Shown here: piece after piece, positions 60,010-64,000 of the stretch | Layout: the number at the start of each line of letters is the position of its first letter | How positions within the stretch are numbered: position 1 is the first letter of the stretch | Assembly: GCF_000698575.1 (NCBI RefSeq) | Contig: NZ_JFHD01000026.1 | Span: forward strand, 34,049-98,048 | From: Caballeronia zhejiangensis | GTDB taxonomy: Bacteria > Pseudomonadota > Gammaproteobacteria > Burkholderiales > Burkholderiaceae | Length of the DNA stretch: 64,000 nucleotides | Direction of reading: 5' to 3' | Program-made: the position numbers and the translations under genes | Notes under the pieces: generated by a model | What the model was told of the DNA's origin: nothing | Databases searched by the model: none | What the model saw: only the letters and a program-made list of their open reading frames with translations

Positions 60010-61245
60010 TCAACCCTGAATGTAATCAAACAACGACATCTTCTGAATCTGCGAAAACGCCATCTGCGCGGCCTGCAGCGAACTCTGCGTCAACTCGTAC
60101 TGACTGATCGACGAAACGAGGTCGATGCTCGTCAGATTCGCGATGTCACTCGCCGTCTGCGTCTGACTCGTCTGCATTGCGCTCTGCGTCGACTGCACTT
60201 GCTGCTCGCGTCCGCCCACCACCGTCTGCGCCGCCAGCACGTTGTTGAACGTGTTGCTCACCTTCGTGCCGATCGTCGTCAGCGTGTTGGTCAGCGCCGC
60301 CTGCGCGCCCGGCGATCCCGTCGGCTGCTTGAGCGCGTTCACGAGGCTGTCGAGCGTCGCGAAGATGTCGTTGTTGCCCGACGCCGCCGGCTCCACGGAG
60401 AACGTGTCGCCATCGGCGGGCGTGCCGTCGATCGTCACCTTCTGGCCGCCAAGCGCGATGTCCGTGCTGCCCGTGTAGGCCACGTTCGTCGGCAACGATG
60501 AATCCGCCGGGTTCGACGTGACCGAGTAGGTCGTCGAGCCATCCGTCGCCGAGACCGAGAACTTGATCGTGTACGTGCTCGCATTGGCCGCGTTGCTCGT
60601 ATCGTTGACGCTCACGCCGCTGATCGTCCCGGTGCCCGTGTTCGTGCTGGCCGCGCTCGACACCGGATCGCTTTCCGTCGGCAATACGCTGCCGAAGATC
60701 GACGCGCCCGTGTCACCCACCGGGATCGTCCGTCCTTCGCTGATCTGCACCGTGCGCTGGCCGTAATCGCCCGAATACTGCGCGCCGACGCCCGACGGGT
60801 CGTTCGTGTACGGCTGCGTGCCGCCCTTGAGTCCCGAGAAAATATAGTTGCCGTTGCTGTCCGTGGTGTTCGCGAGGCTGAAGAGCTGATCGCGCAAACC
60901 CTGAATCGTGTTCGCGATGGCCGTGCGGTCCGAATCGGTGAGCGAACCGTCGCCCGCATGCACGATCTGCGTCTGCACGCTCGTCAGCGCGCTGCTCACG
61001 CTGCTCAGCGTCGCGTCTTCCTGCTGCAGCGCGGACAACGCCGTCGTCTGATTCGTGCCGTACTGCGTGAGCGCGCCGCTTTTCATCGTGAGCTGCACCG
61101 CCTGCGCCGCGCCGAGCGGATCGTCCGACGCGGTGAGAAGGCGCTTGCCCGACGAGATCTGCTGATACATCGACGAAAGCGTACTTTGCTGGTCGCTCAT
61201 CGAAGCGACGTTCAGGTTGAAGTACTGGGAACTGGAAATACGCAT
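60010..61245 (-). CDS. flgL: Flagellar hook-associated protein FlgL (HAP3)
   Basis: A 411-residue junction protein between hook and filament. The N-terminus 'MRISSSQYFNLNVASMSDQQ' with 'YQQISSGKRLLTASDDPLGA' is the flagellin/FlgL helix. The C-terminus 'ISQYELTQSSLQAAQMAFSQ' and 'IQKMSLFDYIQG' closes the coiled-coil. Between them lies a surface domain rich in Thr/Ser/Asn/Gly. It starts 11 bp after flgK on the same strand. Confidence 0.95.
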   Translation of the reverse strand: MRISSSQYFNLNVASMSDQQSTLSSMYQQISSGKRLLTASDDPLGAAQAVQLTMKSGALTQYGTNQTTALSALQQEDATLSSVSSALTSVQTQIVHAGDGSLTDSDRTAIANTIQGLRDQLFSLANTTDSNGNYIFSGLKGGTQPYTNDPSGVGAQYSGDYGQRTVQISEGRTIPVGDTGASIFGSVLPTESDPVSSAASTNTGTGTISGVSVNDTSNAANASTYTIKFSVSATDGSTTYSVTSNPADSSLPTNVAYTGSTDIALGGQKVTIDGTPADGDTFSVEPAASGNNDIFATLDSLVNALKQPTGSPGAQAALTNTLTTIGTKVSNTFNNVLAAQTVVGGREQQVQSTQSAMQTSQTQTASDIANLTSIDLVSSISQYELTQSSLQAAQMAFSQIQKMSLFDYIQG

Positions 61246-61256
61246 CGCGTTTAGCC

Positions 61257-63200
61257 TCAGTTGAACATGCCGAGCAGCGACTGGAACAGCGTCGCGGCGG
61301 TCTGAATCACCTTGCTGTTCGCTTGATAAAGCTGCTGGTACTGAATCAGGTTGGCCGCCTCTTCGTTCAGGTTCACGCCCTGCACCGATTGCTGCGCCGA
61401 CGTCGCCTGGTTGAGGAGCGAGGTCTGCGCCGTGCTCGTCGCCTTGAGCTGATTCGTCTGGTTGCCGATGTTGTTGATATAGCTCGAGTACGAACTCGTC
61501 AGCGTGTCCGTGCCGCCGTTGAGCGACTTCGCCGACACCAGGTTCGACATCGCGAGCGCATTGCTGCCGTCGCTCGTGCCGCCCTTGTTCTGCGCGATCG
61601 CGAACGCGTCGCCGTCCTTCGGCGTGCCGCTGATGGTCGCCGAAACGCCCATCGCCGAGACCGTGAGACCGTTGTTCGCGTCGTACGGAATCGTCGTGCC
61701 CGCGGTGTACGTCGTCGTGCCGACGGTGACATCGACATCCGATGTAAAGCCGTTCGCCGACGCGCTGTACGTCAGGTTGATGCCCGACGTCATCGTGTTG
61801 CTCGTCACCGTTGCCGACGAAATCGATGCCGTGCCGGTGTTCGTGGTCGCCGCCGACGTCACCGCGGGCGACGCCGCCGCGATCGCCGCGCCGTTGCTCG
61901 TCGTGAGCTTGAAGTTGTCGAGCGCGCCGCGCGTCGGCTGGATCGTGAACGAGTCGCCCTTCTGCACGCCGCTGAGCGTCGACACGTCGATGTTCAGGCC
62001 GTTGATCGTCTTGTTCGTCTCCGTCGCCGGATCGATCGTGCCGAGTGTATTGCCGCTTGCCGGGTCCGTCACCGTGTACTTGCTGCCGTCGTACGTGACC
62101 GTGAAGTCGTTCGTCGGCGGCTGTGCGCCATCGGCGATCGTCGCCGTCGGCACGCCGGTGCCCTTGTTGCGCGCGTTCGAGATGACGGTCGGATCGCTCG
62201 TCGAAAACAGCTTGCCGCCGGCCTGGCCGTTGAGGTCGAGACCGAGCGCGTTCTGATCGTTCAACTGATTGGCGAAGCTCGTCGCGATCGCGCCGAGTTG
62301 CGCCTGCGCCGGATCGAGCGTCTGCGTGCGGAAGTCGATGAGACCGCCGACCGTGCCGCCTGTCAGCGCCGAGTTGTCGAGATACTGCATGTTCGCGGCC
62401 GTCTGCGTCGCGCCGTTGCTGCTCTGGTAGGCGATCGTGAGCTCGCTCGGATCGGACGGCGACGGCACGGCTTGCAGCCCGTACTGCGTACCTCCGACGA
62501 CGAGCGGCTGCCCGTTGCCGATGAACACGTTGTAGTTGCCGTCGGACTGCACGACCTGCACGCCGATCATCGACGACAGGTTCGTGACGAGCTGATCGCG
62601 CTGATCGAGCAACTGGTTCGGCTGCTGGCCGCCCGCGCTGGCGATGTTGATCTGCTTGTTGAGATCGGCGATCTGTTGCGAGTAGCTGTTGATCTGCGAG
62701 ACCGCGCTCGTCAGTTGCGTGTTGACGCTCTGACGCAGTTGGTCGTATTGCTGGCCTGCCGTGTTGATCTGATCGGCGAGCGTTTGCGCGCTGCTCATCA
62801 GCGACTGGCGCGCGGAGGAACTGTTCGCCGAATTCGCCACCGACTGCAGGCCGGAGAAGTAATTCGAGATGCCTTTCGAGATGCCGGAAGTCGGATCGCC
62901 GACGAGGTTGTTCAGCTGCGAGATCAGCGAGTAATACGTGCTGGCGGCGCTGCTGGACGCTTGCGTGTTGTTGACTTGCGTCGTCAGGTACTGGCTGTAC
63001 TGGCGCGTGACGGTGACGGCCTGAACGCCGCTGCCGAGATAGCCCGAGCCCGTGAACTGACCGGGCGACTCCTGGTACTGGACTTTCTCGAGCGTATAGC
63101 CCGGCGTCGCGGCGTTGCTGATGTTCTGTCCCGTCGTCGTGAGGCCCCATTGGGCCGCGTTCAAACCGGAAAGACCAATGCTGAAGATGTTATTGGACAT
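61257..63200 (-). CDS. flgK: Flagellar hook-associated protein FlgK (HAP1)
   Basis: A 647-residue hook-filament junction protein, longer than the E. coli one (547) through an enlarged, Thr/Ser-rich central domain. 'NIFSIGLSGLNAAQWGLTTT' and 'GQNISNAATPGYTLEKVQYQ' form the N-terminal rod-type motif. 'VNLNEEAANLIQYQQLYQAN' and 'KVIQTAATLFQSLLGMF' are the C-terminal HAP motif. A sigma-28 promoter lies 56 bp upstream. The ATG at 63200 gives the standard N-terminus. Confidence 0.96.
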   Translation of the reverse strand: MSNNIFSIGLSGLNAAQWGLTTTGQNISNAATPGYTLEKVQYQESPGQFTGSGYLGSGVQAVTVTRQYSQYLTTQVNNTQASSSAASTYYSLISQLNNLVGDPTSGISKGISNYFSGLQSVANSANSSSARQSLMSSAQTLADQINTAGQQYDQLRQSVNTQLTSAVSQINSYSQQIADLNKQINIASAGGQQPNQLLDQRDQLVTNLSSMIGVQVVQSDGNYNVFIGNGQPLVVGGTQYGLQAVPSPSDPSELTIAYQSSNGATQTAANMQYLDNSALTGGTVGGLIDFRTQTLDPAQAQLGAIATSFANQLNDQNALGLDLNGQAGGKLFSTSDPTVISNARNKGTGVPTATIADGAQPPTNDFTVTYDGSKYTVTDPASGNTLGTIDPATETNKTINGLNIDVSTLSGVQKGDSFTIQPTRGALDNFKLTTSNGAAIAAASPAVTSAATTNTGTASISSATVTSNTMTSGINLTYSASANGFTSDVDVTVGTTTYTAGTTIPYDANNGLTVSAMGVSATISGTPKDGDAFAIAQNKGGTSDGSNALAMSNLVSAKSLNGGTDTLTSSYSSYINNIGNQTNQLKATSTAQTSLLNQATSAQQSVQGVNLNEEAANLIQYQQLYQANSKVIQTAATLFQSLLGMFN

Positions 63201-63255
63201 GCGTGAATCCTGGTGAAGCGGCGTTGGATCGAGCGCTGCCGCATGGCTGATTTGT

Positions 63256-63282
63256 ATATCGGCCGATTGCCGGGGAAGTTGA
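63256..63282 (-). promoter_or_regulatory. Sigma-28 (FliA) promoter for flgK-flgL
   Basis: On the minus strand TCAACTTC is followed after exactly 11 nt by GCCGATAT, a good match to TAAAGTTT-N11-GCCGATAA. The start codon of flgK is 56 bp downstream of the -10. Confidence 0.8.
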
Positions 63283-63430
63283 GCGTTTGCGGGTTGGGTT
63301 TTGGCTTTTACCGAAGCCCGGGCGGTTTTTGCGATGGGGCCATTATCGGAGAGGTGGCGCAATGGCTATTGCGCGAAGAGCATGCCTTTTTGGGGCTAAT
63401 TCTTCGATTTTGTTTCGTTGGCCTTGGTTT

Positions 63431-64000
63431 TTCGCTTTTGCTTTTGCTTTTGCTTTTGCTTCCGGTTTCGCCGGATCCCGTGTTCGTGTCGGTCTATTAG
63501 CGTTGCCCCTGTGCGGGGCGGCACTCACTTTCTTTGCTGCTGCAAAGAAAGTAAGCAAAGAAAGCAGCTTTTCAGGCCCGCGGTCACACGCAATTTGGGT
63601 AGTTCTCTCGTCGCAGATGGCACTCGCCTAAAGAGTGCCCTCATCACAATAACGGGACTTGGATCGCGCACGGTCCGCCGCCCGAATACGTTGAGCGCGC
63701 TGGTTCAGCACGAAAGAGCTTCGGCACAGCGCTACGCGCTGCCGCCGGGTATGCGAGGGAAACCAACGTGCGGCGGTTGCAGTGAGATGGAGGCGTTAGT
63801 GAAGAAGCGCATGCTTCCCCGATTGGCCGGTCGGCCGCGAAGCGGGCCGGAGCCATTTCGTGCTGAACCGGTTTGTTGTGTGGCGAGTGATGGCGGACCG
63901 TGCGCGAGCCAAGCCCGATGGGGCCTATGAGGGCACTCGTTAGGCAGCCCACGATGGACGAGAGGACTACCCAAATTGCGTGTGACCGCGGGCGTATCGG
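63431..64000. repeat. Foldback repeat, copy C (runs off the window)
   Basis: Begins with a GCTTTT hexamer run (63431-63460), then the tip TTTCGCCGGATCCCG and the same arm as copy A (GCCCC-TGTGC-GGGGC, the ACTTTCTTTGC palindrome, CACACGCAATTTGGGTAGT, AGAGTGCCCTCAT). Its interior matches copy A in inverse orientation. The second arm starts again near 63930 (GAGGGCACTC) and is cut by the window end in GTGACCGCGGGC. The centre (about 63755-63825) differs from that of copy A. Confidence 0.85.

Overview
The window is a GC-rich piece of a beta-proteobacterial chromosome. Gene content and order point to the family Burkholderiaceae, close to Caballeronia/Paraburkholderia: the glmU-glmS pair, an ahcY / holin-like / metF operon behind an SAH riboswitch, folB next to a FolM-type reductase, pxpBCA with DUF969-DUF979, and fliEFGHIJK plus fliLMNOPQR. 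The species cannot be named from the sequence alone. No rRNA, tRNA, CRISPR array or intact insertion sequence was seen.

Layout. 1-5.2 kb holds a glucarate/galactarate catabolic cluster (gudD, transporter, garR, garL) with its GntR/FadR-type regulator and three copies of a candidate operator. 5.5-6.7 kb is a chromate transporter. 6.7-20 kb is housekeeping: glmS, glmU, ttcA, folB, a FolM-like SDR, a MidA-like methyltransferase, cca, GST, an NDUFA9-like protein, slt and 5-formyl-THF cyclo-ligase. 20-25 kb is a 5-oxoproline module (MarR-like regulator, pxpBCA, DUF969-DUF979). 25-32 kb holds a TraB/GumN protein and a complete Dpp/Opp-type peptide ABC transporter. 32-35.3 kb is the S-adenosylhomocysteine/methionine-cycle operon under an SAH riboswitch. 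35.3-41.3 kb holds LrgAB/CidAB-like genes with a divergent LysR regulator, a DUF937-OmpA hybrid protein and aidB. 41.3-63.2 kb is a large flagellar region: an FlhB C-terminal paralog with a FliK-like partner, fliT, fliS, fliE, then fliFGHIJK, a decayed segment, fliLMNO, fliPQR, and flgL-flgK on the other strand.

The parts that are not routine are these. (1) A dispersed, strongly palindromic 'foldback' repeat of about 640 bp has a full copy at 13.8-14.4 kb, a half copy at 59.7-60.0 kb that abuts a beheaded gene, and a copy running off the right end. All are bordered by GCTTTT-type hexanucleotide tracts. (2) A 3-kb graveyard at 51.6-54.7 kb splits the flagellar cluster and holds four broken genes: a MASE1-like sensor, a patatin-Omp85 protein, a headless fadD and an internally deleted outer-membrane protein. 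(3) A recurring inverted box resembling the enterobacterial FlhDC site occurs upstream of fliE/fliF, fliL and fliP. The fliL and fliP leaders are duplicated sequences, and the fliP leader carries a 25-codon ORF overlapping the fliP start. (4) Candidate sigma-28 promoters lie before fliS and flgK and in the fliL leader.

Functions are assigned from recognisable protein motifs and gene context read by eye. No database search was run.
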